Shown: in pieces, positions 7,638-16,036 of the stretch | Layout of the letters: each line of letters opens with the position of its first letter | Numbering within the stretch: the stretch's first letter is position 1 | Source of the DNA: an uncultured Oscillospiraceae bacterium | GTDB taxonomy: Bacteria > Bacillota > Clostridia > Oscillospirales > Oscillospiraceae | Reading direction: 5' to 3' | Assembly (NCBI GenBank): GCA_947588955.1 | Contig: CANPYX010000003.1 | Coordinates: forward strand, 116,009 to 180,008 | DNA length: 64,000 nucleotides | The notes under the pieces: generated by a model | Database searches by the model: none | Seen by the model: only the letters and a program-made list of their open reading frames with translations | What the model was told of the DNA's origin: nothing | Translations under genes and position numbers: made by a program

Positions 7638-8273
7638 ATGCAGACTATGGTTTGCTGCCCTGACTGCCACGAGAAGACGAGAAAGAAGATTTTCGTAGAT
7701 GACCGAGGCAATTCGTTTTGGGCCTGCGAAAAGTGCGGAACGGTGCATGAGGATTATATGTGGTACATCATCGCAAGCGAAAAAATGGCCGGGCTCAAAG
7801 ATAACCTGTCCAAGATAAACTTCGAGGGCTACTTCATGATCCCGACAGGCATCGAGTACATAGGCATCGCCATTGCCAACGGCCAGAACGAAACCGACGA
7901 GTTCCCCGACAGAATCGAGTGCATGAAATGGCTCGCCAGCAAGCAACGAGAGGGCGTTGAGAGTTCGGAGCAGGAGGAGATGTTCGAGGTCTACTACCTC
8001 GACGTATATCCCGATGAGTGCGGTTGGACGGAGAACCGGCGCGTGTTCCTCGGCAACCTCGCGGTAAGCCAAACGGGAGACTCAATAGAAAGCGGCATCA
8101 TGGATGCAATGCTCAGGTTCAAGTATAGGGATTTCAGGAGGCAGGTTAGGGCTCTCACAACGAAGGACCCGGATAAGGTCTATATCGAGGACTGCGGTGA
8201 GTGGTTTGAGATAGGTGAGGTCGATGGCCGGAAGCCTGTCTACATGATTTTGCCGGCGGAGGGGGCAATATAA
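7638..8273 (+). CDS. Zinc-ribbon hypothetical protein
   Basis: 211 aa. An N-terminal zinc ribbon (CCPDC at 7-11 and CEKCG at about 35-39) is followed by a central domain and a C-terminal stretch (VRALTTKDPDKVYIEDCG then GRKPVYMILP). Tightly placed after the previous gene. A nucleic-acid or protein-binding role is suggested by the ribbon only. Confidence 0.7.
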   Translation: MQTMVCCPDCHEKTRKKIFVDDRGNSFWACEKCGTVHEDYMWYIIASEKMAGLKDNLSKINFEGYFMIPTGIEYIGIAIANGQNETDEFPDRIECMKWLASKQREGVESSEQEEMFEVYYLDVYPDECGWTENRRVFLGNLAVSQTGDSIESGIMDAMLRFKYRDFRRQVRALTTKDPDKVYIEDCGEWFEIGEVDGRKPVYMILPAEGAI

Positions 8274-8276
8274 GAA

Positions 8277-8501
8277 ATGGTTGACTGGAACGCCCTCAAG
8301 CCTGAGGAAAAGGATGCTGTCATTTCCAAAACTGGCGCAACAGTTGGAGATGTAATCAAGAAAATTTGGTATGTCATAGCTGAACTTTCTGAAGACCCGG
8401 CAGCACAAAGCATAGCTTGGGGGCTCCCGCAAGGAGATTACATCGTCAACGAATCCAGCGAAATCATCGAATATTGCAAGAAAGGAGCGCTGAACAAATG
8501 A
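8277..8501 (+). CDS. Small hypothetical protein
   Basis: 74 aa, beginning 4 bases after the previous stop and sharing ATGA with the next gene. Predicted helical (WNALKPEEKDAVISKTGATV). The ribosome site is weak, so coupling is likely. Family not recognised. Confidence 0.6.
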   Translation: MVDWNALKPEEKDAVISKTGATVGDVIKKIWYVIAELSEDPAAQSIAWGLPQGDYIVNESSEIIEYCKKGALNK

Positions 8502-9490
8502 GCATGGATATGAGAACCGCCATAGAGGAGGCCATAGAAAAAAGCAAAGACTTGTGGCTCGACAAAACGCCTGACGGTTACAAGTACGAAGTCTACGCCT
8601 CATACGACGATGAACTGTCGGATGGGCAGATTATCGAAATCCTCAAAAGCAACGACCCACGGCTCGACTTCTATGAAAAGGTGAACGAGAGCTATTTCTG
8701 GTACGAGATGGAGGTCCGTGGCGATTTGGAGGGCAAAATCAGGAGCGCCCTTGTAAGGGAAGATGGCCCGTTCCCGAACGGCCTGACCGCCTCGCAGGAG
8801 GATGAGTTCGAACTGCTTATGGAGGAAATGGTTGAAATTCAGATCCCGTTCGACCATTACCTTAAGCAGCAGGTCCGGGTCAACATCATGCTCGATACCG
8901 GAGACGGAAACTTCGACTACGTCCTCAACGCTACATACCCGTCGTACTGCGGGGAGTACAAAGACACGGTGGATAACAAGGCGAGTATCGTCTGGCTCGC
9001 CAAGAGTCAGGGCTACACGAAGACCCAGCTCAAAAAAGCCCTCAGGAGCGAAGACAAAATCGACTACTCCAGCAGAGAGAAAATTGGGCTTCTCGCCTCC
9101 ATAAGGAAAGAAGTCCTCAATATCACCAGCCACATGAATACGCTCACGTTCCTCGTTGAGATGTCGCTGGATGACTGCATACGGCTGAACGAGCTCGTGC
9201 GGCTTCAGGACAGGTTCGGCCACCATTACGACGCCACAAAGAACCCGTACTGCGGTTATGTGGTGATAGACAAGGACACTTCGGTTGGGCTCTTCGACCC
9301 ATGGAACGGTGGAGGGAGCCTGTTCGAAATCGAACTTGAGAAAGACCTGCGGCTCCCAATCAAGTTCATCCGTTCTGCGCTCCCGGATGGTGGGGACGGG
9401 TATTCGGTGTCCGGCGTATATGGAATGTGCGGAAGCGCATGGAGTGACTGCGTGAAGATAATCCACGGTCCGCTTAAACTTACTGCATAA
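8498..9490 (+). CDS. Large hypothetical protein, 330 aa
   Basis: The ATG overlapping the previous stop is preceded by AAAGGAG. The protein starts with a helical segment (RTAIEEAIEKSKDLWLDK), then a beta-rich segment with a Tyr-rich core (FDYVLNATYPSYCGEYKDTV), a KTQLKKAL helix and a region with LDDCIRLNELVRLQ. It ends in strands rich in Gly and Asp. No catalytic motif that I can name. It is one of the longest genes of the region, so worth structural prediction. Confidence 0.7.
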   Translation: MSMDMRTAIEEAIEKSKDLWLDKTPDGYKYEVYASYDDELSDGQIIEILKSNDPRLDFYEKVNESYFWYEMEVRGDLEGKIRSALVREDGPFPNGLTASQEDEFELLMEEMVEIQIPFDHYLKQQVRVNIMLDTGDGNFDYVLNATYPSYCGEYKDTVDNKASIVWLAKSQGYTKTQLKKALRSEDKIDYSSREKIGLLASIRKEVLNITSHMNTLTFLVEMSLDDCIRLNELVRLQDRFGHHYDATKNPYCGYVVIDKDTSVGLFDPWNGGGSLFEIELEKDLRLPIKFIRSALPDGGDGYSVSGVYGMCGSAWSDCVKIIHGPLKLTA

Positions 9491-9500
9491 GGAGGAAAAA

Positions 9501-9953
9501 ATGAGTCTGGACTTTAATTTGGAGGATCCGGTAACAAGGGAGACAATCCAGTTGCCGATTAAGCACCTTATGTACGGAGGTACGCTTCATGCGGAGCTGA
9601 ATCCTGCCACCGGGAGACTTGACCCCGCGCCCACAAGTGAGGCGTGGCTCAACGTAACCTATAACTACTGCAAGTTCTACTTTGAGGCGGCGGAGGGTGA
9701 CGATGACTTCTACGGAGAGAGGCTTACTCCCGGAAAAGTAGAGAACTGCGGCATCCGGGCCCTGGACGAGAAAACCGGCGCTCAGTCGCTCCCGATGCTC
9801 TACCGGTTGATAGAGCGAATCGAGAGAAGATACCCGAACGCCGAAACAAGTTCCGACTATTGGGAAGCAACGCCGGGAAACGCCTTGAAGCCCTTGCATC
9901 AGTTGGCGGCTATGGCATCCCTGAGGCCGGACGGCATCTGGAGAGTAAGTTAG
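9501..9953 (+). CDS. Conserved phage protein
   Basis: 150 aa with AAGGAGG upstream. The run NVTYNYCKFYFEA ... GIRALDEKTGAQSLPML ... YWEATPGNALKPLHQLAAMA ... RPDGIW matches a family I recall in Firmicute prophages. Function unknown. Ends in TAG. Confidence 0.75.
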   Translation: MSLDFNLEDPVTRETIQLPIKHLMYGGTLHAELNPATGRLDPAPTSEAWLNVTYNYCKFYFEAAEGDDDFYGERLTPGKVENCGIRALDEKTGAQSLPMLYRLIERIERRYPNAETSSDYWEATPGNALKPLHQLAAMASLRPDGIWRVS

Positions 9954-9962
9954 GAGGCAAAA

Positions 9963-10265
9963 ATGAGCGTTGTTGTAGGAAGGCCCGTGAATGGGATAAG
10001 TCTGAACGGCCTTGAGTTTCTTCTCAATGATGAAGACGAGGTTATCTACTTCTCCAGCGTGGATGAGGCAAAGAAATATCTTGATGACGCCGGCATAGAG
10101 CCGGAGGAATATTCGGAGTACACGTTTCTTGAAAGCGGCGGCACTTGCAGGAAATGCGGAAGTCCGCTTTTCCCCAGCATCGTCAGCGGATATGAGAGCC
10201 AGTGTTTCTGCTGCGACGAGGATTTTTACCATTTTGAGCAGTCGAGCTTCAAACCTCCGAAATGA
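9963..10265 (+). CDS. Zinc-ribbon phage protein
   Basis: 100 aa, AGGAGG upstream. The N-terminus (GRPVNGISLNGLEFLL) leads into a C-terminal zinc ribbon: CRKCGSPLFPS and then CFCCDEDFYHFEQ. Similar proteins with a GYxSQCxxCDEDFY ending occur in phages and conjugative elements, to my recollection. Last gene before P4. Confidence 0.7.
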   Translation: MSVVVGRPVNGISLNGLEFLLNDEDEVIYFSSVDEAKKYLDDAGIEPEEYSEYTFLESGGTCRKCGSPLFPSIVSGYESQCFCCDEDFYHFEQSSFKPPK

Positions 10266-10371
10266 AGGCATAGGAGACAACTACACGGAAGACAGCATAT
10301 AAACCTCCATTCGGCCATCGGCAAAAAGCATAGGAGCCCTCGAAAAAACAGTAATTTTCAAGAATTTCCTA

Positions 10372-10399
10372 TTGACCAAGGAGGTAGGTATGTTACGAT
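10372..10399 (+). promoter_or_regulatory. Repeated GGTAGGT promoter P4
   Basis: -35 TTGACC, 16-bp spacer AAGGAGGTAGGTATGT, -10 TACGAT. It lies in a 210-base gap that holds nothing else recognisable and heads the longest run of genes in the module. Confidence 0.85.
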
Positions 10400-10475
10400 A
10401 AAGTTACGAAAACTACGAAAATAGTAGGGCTTTCGCAAGAAAAGAAACGAAAAAGTTAAAAAGGAGGAAAAGGCA

Positions 10476-11297
10476 ATGAAACTCAAATGCAATGATTGCG
10501 GTCATGATTTCGAGGGTAATATCAGCCTGAAAGACGGTAACTGGATGAGCGTTTGCCCCAAGTGCGGATGCGAGTTCACCGTCGAGGTCCCGAAAGGGCG
10601 TATCAGGATGATGTTCGTTGACGACAGTGACCCGGACCTGGACGATGAGCATTTCACCGACAACTTCGTCGGCCGTGACATCAGGTCCTACTACGCCTTT
10701 GATAACCCGGAGGACTTCATCGAGGCGTGGTACAAAATGCGCGACAACCCGGACGGTATGTGGTATTGGGTGCTTGACGGGGAAGAGCTCATCACATCTG
10801 GGGCTTGCGATCCCGACGATGATGATGGCTTCGCCGAGCATTTCGGCTTCAACCTCGAAGAACTCCGCGAAAACCATAAGGAGATGGGCGTAACCCTGGA
10901 GGAGAAAAAGGCCGAAGCAATCGAGAGAATGAGGATGTTGGGCATCTTCCCGCAGACCATCAGTCAGTTCAAAGAAGACGGACGTGTCAGCATCAGCATG
11001 GACCCGTGGGGCGCGTTCTATTGGGCCGATGGGGAGGACCTTAAGCACATCAGGGAGTTCGAGGCTGAGTACGACGCCCTTGTCTACGTTGCGATACGGA
11101 GCTATATGTTCATCGGGTGCGTGGATAGCTACCTGTTCGTAAGCAAATACAAGGAAGAGTGGCCGAAAGACAGAAACGACATCAGAGCAAAACGGGCCCT
11201 GGCCTACGTCTACAACCACGACGCGCCGGAGTGTTCGGAAATCGGCTACATAGGCATTGAGCCCACCATCGCCGCCGGCCTGAAGAGAACGTGGTGA
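10476..11297 (+). CDS. Zinc-ribbon hypothetical protein, 273 aa
   Basis: First gene behind P4, AAGGAGG upstream. N-terminal zinc ribbon (CNDCG at 5-9, CPKCGCEF near 28-35), then a very acidic linker (DDSDPDLDDEHF) and a helical centre. The C-terminus has no motif that I recognise. Confidence 0.7.
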   Translation: MKLKCNDCGHDFEGNISLKDGNWMSVCPKCGCEFTVEVPKGRIRMMFVDDSDPDLDDEHFTDNFVGRDIRSYYAFDNPEDFIEAWYKMRDNPDGMWYWVLDGEELITSGACDPDDDDGFAEHFGFNLEELRENHKEMGVTLEEKKAEAIERMRMLGIFPQTISQFKEDGRVSISMDPWGAFYWADGEDLKHIREFEAEYDALVYVAIRSYMFIGCVDSYLFVSKYKEEWPKDRNDIRAKRALAYVYNHDAPECSEIGYIGIEPTIAAGLKRTW

Positions 11298-11309
11298 GGT
11301 GGTGAGTTA

Positions 11310-12245
11310 ATGAGTGTCACCAAAATACTCGCCGAGGAGTTCGCCGGGAAACAGTTCACGGTCCGAGAAGCCTATGAGGTGGCGGGGGCGGTAGCGAAAC
11401 GCCCCTCCATCAGGGCAAGAATTTACGAGGGCCTGAAGAACAACACGTTTCTTCGTTTGGCAAAGGGCGTTTACGCCACTACATATACAACAGAAGACGG
11501 AGCGGATGGAGACTGCGTTCTCATAAATGGGGACGGGAGGGACTTATCGTTTCTGAAGGATGACTCCGTGGATGCGATAATAACCGACCACCCATACGCC
11601 CTCCCCGGAGCCCTGAAGGGCGGGAACAGGGACTTCGCAAGTTACGAGCTGTTCCAGTACACGGAGAAAGACTTCGAGGAGAAGTACAGGGTCCTCAAAC
11701 CCGGAGCGTTCCTTGTTGAGTTCCTGCCGGAGGAGTCGGCAGAAAACTTTGAGTACCTTACGAGGGTGAAGCAGATGGCGATGAAGGTCGGCTTCTTCTA
11801 CTACTCAAAGGTGCCTTGGCAAAAGGGCTCTTTCGTAGCGAATACAGGCAGGAAGTCGAAAAACGCCGAGGACGTGATGTTTTTCACTAAGGGCAAGGCA
11901 AGAAATCTCAGGCCGGACGCCAAAAAGGATAAGGCGGATCCGAGCGAGAAGCACTATATGTCCGGCGCGAATGGTATGCTCCCGGCAGCGTTCAATTTCG
12001 AGCCTCCCGGAAAGAAAGAACGAATCCATCAGGCAGAAAAACCGTTAGGGCTCATAGAGAGCATAGTCAAATATGTGTCCTTACCCGGTGAATGGCTCCT
12101 CGACCAGTTTGCCGGCTCCGGTGTTCTTGGGGCAGCTTGCGCGGCTCTCGGACGCCGGTGCTTGATGATTGAAAAGGACGACGTGGCCGTAGGAAACATA
12201 GTTGAACGCCTCCAGATGGGGCGCGTTCAGCTTGAGACAGCATAA
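11310..12245 (+). CDS. DNA methyltransferase with DHPY motif
   Basis: 311 aa. Residues 1-60 look like a winged-helix segment (IRARIYEGLKNNTFLRLAKG). The methyltransferase core follows in beta-class order: catalytic motif IV is IITDHPYA (D93-H94-P95-Y96), and the AdoMet motif I, LDQFAGSGVLGAA, lies near the C-terminus. DHPY replaces the usual DPPY/NPPY/DPPW; I recall DHPW/DHPY in a small family on phages and mobile elements. No restriction partner is adjacent, so self-protection of the element or an epigenetic role is more likely than a restriction system. Target base and sequence unknown. Confidence 0.8.
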   Translation: MSVTKILAEEFAGKQFTVREAYEVAGAVAKRPSIRARIYEGLKNNTFLRLAKGVYATTYTTEDGADGDCVLINGDGRDLSFLKDDSVDAIITDHPYALPGALKGGNRDFASYELFQYTEKDFEEKYRVLKPGAFLVEFLPEESAENFEYLTRVKQMAMKVGFFYYSKVPWQKGSFVANTGRKSKNAEDVMFFTKGKARNLRPDAKKDKADPSEKHYMSGANGMLPAAFNFEPPGKKERIHQAEKPLGLIESIVKYVSLPGEWLLDQFAGSGVLGAACAALGRRCLMIEKDDVAVGNIVERLQMGRVQLETA

Positions 12246-12263
12246 AGTTTGGAGGTTATATCA

Positions 12264-12482
12264 GTGAAGAAATTGTTTCATGTCACTCTTAAGATTGACT
12301 CAATATTTGAGGCTGAAGTAGAAGCTGAAAGCATCAAGGAGGCCAAAAAGAAGGCCTCATTAGATTCTGAACTTCTGCTTTTGAAGATGCCCTCCACATA
12401 TAAGGAGAAATCGTCATTGTGGAGAATGAGAAAGGCCATAAAATCCATGAAGATTAGGAGAGCAAGAAATGGACAAAGATAA
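12264..12482 (+). CDS. Small DpnD/PcfM-like protein
   Basis: 72 aa. The GTG is chosen because GGAGGTT lies 8 bases upstream, whereas the earlier TTG in the frame overlaps that site. A strand (LFHVTLKIDSIFEAEVEAE) is followed by a SIKEAKKKA helix, the layout of DpnD/PcfM-like domains. Basic C-terminus. Overlaps the next start. Confidence 0.6.
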   Translation: MKKLFHVTLKIDSIFEAEVEAESIKEAKKKASLDSELLLLKMPSTYKEKSSLWRMRKAIKSMKIRRARNGQR

Positions 12483-12849
12483 GTATTTCACGGTTAATGC
12501 CGAACTGAAATTCGATGTTTCGGCGCAGGACATCGACGACATCATGGCCTCGGCCCTTGAAGGCGGTATTTCCTACTGGTGCGGCCGCGCCGAAGTGGTA
12601 GGCGAATACCTTGGAGAATTTGCCAGCGATCAGATTTCGAGGGGTGGGAGCCTCATCCTATACGACATCGAAACTGATGATAAGTGGGAGCTGACCCTCG
12701 AAAAGTTCCTTGCCGGGATTAAGATGTACGTTGAGAGGGGAGGCACAAACATCATAGAGGAGGGCGCTATCAGCACTTGGCAGATCGACGGTCGAGCCGC
12801 TGACTTCATCGTTCAGTATGCGGTCTTAGGGGAACGGGAGTTTGGCTGA
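12469..12849 (+). CDS. Conserved phage protein (DIDDIMASALEGGI family)
   Basis: 126 aa. QDIDDIMASALEGGISYWC, YLGEFASDQISRGGSL, LTLEKFLAGI and DFIVQYAVLGEREFG form the signature of a family I recall as widespread in Firmicute phages and plasmids. Function unknown. Its stop shares a base with the next start. Confidence 0.8.
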   Translation: MDKDKYFTVNAELKFDVSAQDIDDIMASALEGGISYWCGRAEVVGEYLGEFASDQISRGGSLILYDIETDDKWELTLEKFLAGIKMYVERGGTNIIEEGAISTWQIDGRAADFIVQYAVLGEREFG

Positions 12850-13082
12850 TGGATACGACGAAGTTATACACATTCCCTGATGATGACAAGGACTACTGTA
12901 AAGGCTTTACGGTCCCGACGACTTGGCTCATTAAAGCGCTCAAAGAGATGGACCTGTTCGAAAATGGAGGCAATGTAAGCCTTGAGAGGTTCTTGGACAA
13001 CTATTTATGGGATGAGACATGGTTCATATACTGCCTTGCGGAGCAGTCGGGAAACATTCTCAGCGAGGAGGAGATAAAGTAG
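12849..13082 (+). CDS. Small hypothetical protein
   Basis: 77 aa, coupled to the preceding gene (TGATG). Aromatic-rich (TTWLIKALKEMDLFENGG, LDNYLWDETWFIYCLAEQSG). Ends in TAG. Often a partner of the preceding family in phages by layout, but I do not recognise it independently. Confidence 0.65.
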   Translation: MDTTKLYTFPDDDKDYCKGFTVPTTWLIKALKEMDLFENGGNVSLERFLDNYLWDETWFIYCLAEQSGNILSEEEIK

Positions 13083-13124
13083 AATGGGCCATATCGTCAA
13101 GAGAAAAGTAAGGAGGCGAAAACA

Positions 13125-13445
13125 GTGAGAAGTACGAACGAGCTCGTAAAACAGCTCAGAAGCACAAGAAACGGGAGCCCGAAAGAACTGCTCTTGGAGG
13201 CAGCGGAAACCATCGAGCGGCTTGAGGCGGATATACAAGCTCTTAAAGAAATGGGCTTCGGTAAATGCGGATTTCAGGATGGCATCATGTTTAAGCCGGA
13301 CGGAGTACATATCCTTGACCCGTGCAGATATGAAGTCATCGAAAAATACGCCAACGTCACGGTGGAAATAAGCCGGTGCATGAAATGCGGCTCGGTCGAT
13401 ATAACGTGGTACAGGCAGGAAGACACTGTTGAACTGGAGGTATGA
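13125..13445 (+). CDS. Conserved phage protein with C-terminal CxxC
   Basis: 106 aa, GTG start with AAGGAGG upstream. An N-terminal coiled helix (ELLLEAAETIERLEADIQAL) is followed by VTVEISRCMKCGSVDITWYR, a C-x-x-C strand I have seen in phage proteins of this layout. Overlaps the next gene. Confidence 0.7.
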   Translation: MRSTNELVKQLRSTRNGSPKELLLEAAETIERLEADIQALKEMGFGKCGFQDGIMFKPDGVHILDPCRYEVIEKYANVTVEISRCMKCGSVDITWYRQEDTVELEV

Positions 13446-13870
13446 CAGATATGGAGAAAATGGACCTGCAAGAAAAATGCCGGAAGTTTGAAACTGTCAG
13501 AGAGAGGGACGCAGAACTTGAACGGCTTTGGGATGAGTTCTCAGATGTGCCGATGGACCCTGAGACGGAGTGCATGGAGGAGAGGTTCCTCGACTTCCCA
13601 GCCGGCACAAACAGGGAAGACATCTGGCATTGGTTCGATGAGCGGTACAGTAAGGGGGTTTACTACCTCATGCACCGAGATGGCGTAGACAGGACGGAGG
13701 ACATAGCAAAGCTCCTGTATCTTAGAGAACAGTGTGACTACTGCGATTCTTCCAACTGCTACTTCAACCACGGTGGAGAGTGCCGCTTCCCGCTTGTCCA
13801 CGAGAGAGCACCCCGCATAGACGATGAGAATGGCTGCATCGACTATGACTACTACGAAGGATATGAGTGA
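13442..13870 (+). CDS. Conserved mobile-element protein (LDFPAGT..EDIWHWFD)
   Basis: 142 aa, coupled by ATGA. DVPMDPETECMEERFLDFP, AGTNREDIWHWFDERYSKGV and a C-terminal Cys cluster (CDYCDSSNCYF ... CRFP) match a family I recall in many Firmicute mobile elements. Function unknown. Confidence 0.75.
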   Translation: MTDMEKMDLQEKCRKFETVRERDAELERLWDEFSDVPMDPETECMEERFLDFPAGTNREDIWHWFDERYSKGVYYLMHRDGVDRTEDIAKLLYLREQCDYCDSSNCYFNHGGECRFPLVHERAPRIDDENGCIDYDYYEGYE

Positions 13871-13878
13871 GGCCCAAA

Positions 13879-14385
13879 ATGTACGATGAAGAAACTTACC
13901 CCGTATTGATGTGCTAGGATTGCCTTTATTTCAACATAAGGGCAGACCAGGAGGGCGTAGAGTCCAAATGCAAGCGGTTAGACCATAAAAAGGTCAAATA
14001 CGCTATCCCGTTTTTCGCATCCTACACCTGCGGGGAGCATCACCTTCCGTGCAGAGATTTCGTCCCGAAATATCCTGAGTACGCAGACTTTAAGGAATGG
14101 ACGAACTTCGAGGATTGGTGGAAGCTTTTCGTAAAGTTCGGAAATGGTCGAATTTATGAGCGGGACGACAACACTATGGCTTTCACCGTCAACGGCAACA
14201 CGGATGTAAATTATCAAGTCCCCACCAAAAAGTTCTTAGACGGGACGATGATCGTAGATGGAGTTCTGCAAGCCGTAGAGAAAACCTACTACAAGCGGGA
14301 CAAGGTAGATCTCGGTGTGCAGCTATACAAGCTCGTACATGAGAAGATAAACGGGGTCCGTATAGAGGACGGAACAGAACTATAA
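13879..14385 (+). pseudogene. Conserved Cys-containing phage gene interrupted by an amber codon
   Basis: An ATG 8 bases after the previous stop opens a 168-codon frame that is clean except for TAG at codon 13, between two cysteines of a CxDC metal-type motif (LMC-amber-DCLYF). Downstream the frame continues with CKRLDHKK, SYTCGEHHLPCRDFVPKY, EWTNFEDWWKLF and a C-terminal domain. A single change from TGG (Trp) or CAG (Gln) would create it. TAG ends several other genes here, so general recoding is unlikely. It may be a recent nonsense mutation, a sequencing error or readthrough. A shorter product could only start at an internal Met 99 codons downstream. Confidence 0.7.
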
Positions 14386-14410
14386 CGGAGAGGAGGCAGG
14401 AAGATACCCT

Positions 14411-14851
14411 ATGATAAGGACCGAAGGAGTTCTGGTTTACGATGGCGATATGGTCTACACGGGCGAAACTGAGTACATATCGTTTGTGGCCCCGTACAAA
14501 GGGAAAAGATACAAAATCGAGATAAGAGAAATAGGCAATGAGGCGTTTGCCATGGGAGATTTCTTCACTCGCATTTACAGAAGCGTCGATGAAGTCTTCG
14601 AAAATTGGTCATTTCCAAAAGGCTCGAAGAAAAAGTATAGGCCCGGACGAAGAATCTCGTCACTCGATGAACTGAAAAGCCAAAACGTAGTCGTCGTGTA
14701 CGGAAAGACCTACGATATGGGCTGGGTCAGAGGTTGGCAGTTCGGGAGGGTTTACACATTGGCAAGCAAGGGCGCAATACGTTTGGCTGTCCCCGTGCGT
14801 AAGCCGGCTGATAAGGAGGAAAAACATGATAAAAAAGATGACCGCAGATAA
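14411..14851 (+). CDS. Hypothetical protein
   Basis: 146 aa. The ATG lies further than usual from GGAGAGGAGG. Beta-rich N-terminal half (EGVLVYDGDMVYTGETEYI), a basic middle (KGSKKKYRPGRR) and a strongly charged C-terminal tail. Family not recognised. Confidence 0.65.
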   Translation: MIRTEGVLVYDGDMVYTGETEYISFVAPYKGKRYKIEIREIGNEAFAMGDFFTRIYRSVDEVFENWSFPKGSKKKYRPGRRISSLDELKSQNVVVVYGKTYDMGWVRGWQFGRVYTLASKGAIRLAVPVRKPADKEEKHDKKDDRR

Positions 14852-15167
14852 AGCAAGAGTGATTTTAGCGGAAGAAAGGTACGCGCTGAACTTCGGAAGA
14901 CGAAAAGGAGAGGAAGGGAGCAGAGAACTCGACGAGGCGCTTGAACTCGCCATAGGAGCCCTTTATCACCCATACGAGGAGTTTGCACGGCAGGAAGTGC
15001 CGTACAGAATCTACGACTACTTCGAAATTAAGCAGACGGTGGCTCCCGAAATCGAGGAAGAGTGCGTGACAGCGCTTCTCGACAAGAGCGAGTTCGTCAT
15101 CAACGCCGACTTTATCGAAGATACGATACGCCAAATTCTCGAAAGCCACGGTATCGAGGTAGACTGA
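14826..15167 (+). CDS. Hypothetical protein
   Basis: 113 aa, starting inside the previous gene with AAGGAGG upstream. Mostly helical (LDEALELAIGALYHPYEEF). Family not recognised. Confidence 0.65.
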   Translation: MIKKMTADKARVILAEERYALNFGRRKGEEGSRELDEALELAIGALYHPYEEFARQEVPYRIYDYFEIKQTVAPEIEEECVTALLDKSEFVINADFIEDTIRQILESHGIEVD

Positions 15168-15182
15168 AAGGAAGGAGAACGT

Positions 15183-15662
15183 ATGAGCGTTAAGGTCACT
15201 CAGTTGATGCCGGATATAAGGTGCGAGACGTGCAAGATGCTCAAAGTGGTTGGACGGGCCACGAAAATTTACAAGAACACGAATGGGCCGAGGGCCAAAT
15301 GCTTCTGTGGGCATAAAGACGCCGTGTCTGCGTTTGACATGAGAAACGGTGGCAACGGATCCGAACCGTGCTTCATCTCGTACACGGACGGGAGATCCGA
15401 TAAGCCGACGACCAAGACCACGCCGAGATGGTGCCCCGTAAGGCTCATGCTCATGCCCGTCGAGGTCACGAAAGCTGAGGCATACAGGGTTCTGAGCTCA
15501 AAGACACCGAGGGGAATGTTCTACCTCAAAGACGACGGAGAAGTGATAGGGATAAACAACCTCCGTGGCGAGGCAGAACTTGAAGGCTTCAAAACGAAAA
15601 ACGAATGTCTCCGGTGGCTCATGGGAAAGGCAAACAGCCAGAACCTCGGAGATGTCGGATAA
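15183..15662 (+). CDS. Cys-rich zinc-binding hypothetical protein
   Basis: 159 aa, AAGGAGAA upstream. N-terminal CETC, CFCGH and PRWCPVR make a likely metal site of a type common in small phage proteins. The C-terminal half carries MFYLKDDGEVIGINNL and ECLRWLMGKA. Confidence 0.65.
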   Translation: MSVKVTQLMPDIRCETCKMLKVVGRATKIYKNTNGPRAKCFCGHKDAVSAFDMRNGGNGSEPCFISYTDGRSDKPTTKTTPRWCPVRLMLMPVEVTKAEAYRVLSSKTPRGMFYLKDDGEVIGINNLRGEAELEGFKTKNECLRWLMGKANSQNLGDVG

Positions 15663-15687
15663 GAAAATCTGAAAGGAGATACATAGA

Positions 15688-15906
15688 ATGAAAAAAGCAT
15701 GGTTTTTCAGAATCAAGCAGCACCACTTAAGAACGGGAGCGTTCATCGGCCTCAGCACCGGAGTAGTCTTCGCCGACAGCAAAGAAGAGGCGGAGGACAA
15801 AGCCTGGGCACTCTGCGGAGGCGACAGCGCATCCGGGCTCGTCGTAGAAGAGGCAACGGATGAAGGCGTTTGCTTCACGTCATACAGGTCTGAGTTCCAA
15901 CGGTAA
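15688..15906 (+). CDS. Small DpnD/PcfM-like protein
   Basis: 72 aa with AAAGGAGA upstream. FFRIKQHHL ... GVVFADSKEEAEDKAWALCGG gives the strand then AxSxEEAxxKA pattern that recurs in this region. Function unknown; such domains in restriction and conjugation loci have no settled role. Confidence 0.6.
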   Translation: MKKAWFFRIKQHHLRTGAFIGLSTGVVFADSKEEAEDKAWALCGGDSASGLVVEEATDEGVCFTSYRSEFQR

Positions 15907-15911
15907 TTGAA

Positions 15912-15984
15912 TATATGCCACAGGATTGCCCTAAATGGCCCACAAGCACCGTCACCGTACCATCATATACACTTTATATGCCAC
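15912..15984 (+). repeat. Direct repeat TATATGCCAC x2 in leader of MazF-like gene
   Basis: The 10-mer occurs at both ends of this interval, 63 bases apart, in the 130-base gap before the MazF-like gene. A clear promoter is not visible. An operator pair is possible. Confidence 0.45.
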
Positions 15985-16036
15985 GATGGAAAACGTCGTA
16001 CAGGCGAAATAAAGCCCTAATAAGGAGGTCAACGAA

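Noticed and set aside
8600..9466. Long - strand open frame (288 codons)
   Set aside because: Shadow of the + strand gene at 8498; no ribosome site, and all reliable neighbours are on +.
10413..11219. - strand frame of 268 codons
   Set aside because: Antisense to the zinc-ribbon gene; it would also cover promoter P4.
12249..12263. TTG start for the small DpnD-like gene
   Set aside because: It overlaps the GGAGG site that serves the GTG at 12264.
13978..14217. - strand frame covering the amber-interrupted gene
   Set aside because: The + frame explains the region from gene spacing to Cys motifs; the - frame has no ribosome site.
13879..14385. Genome-wide TAG recoding
   Set aside because: TAG correctly ends genes at 4770, 9953, 13082, 17536, 24561 and host yhbY; at 4770 a terminator follows at once.
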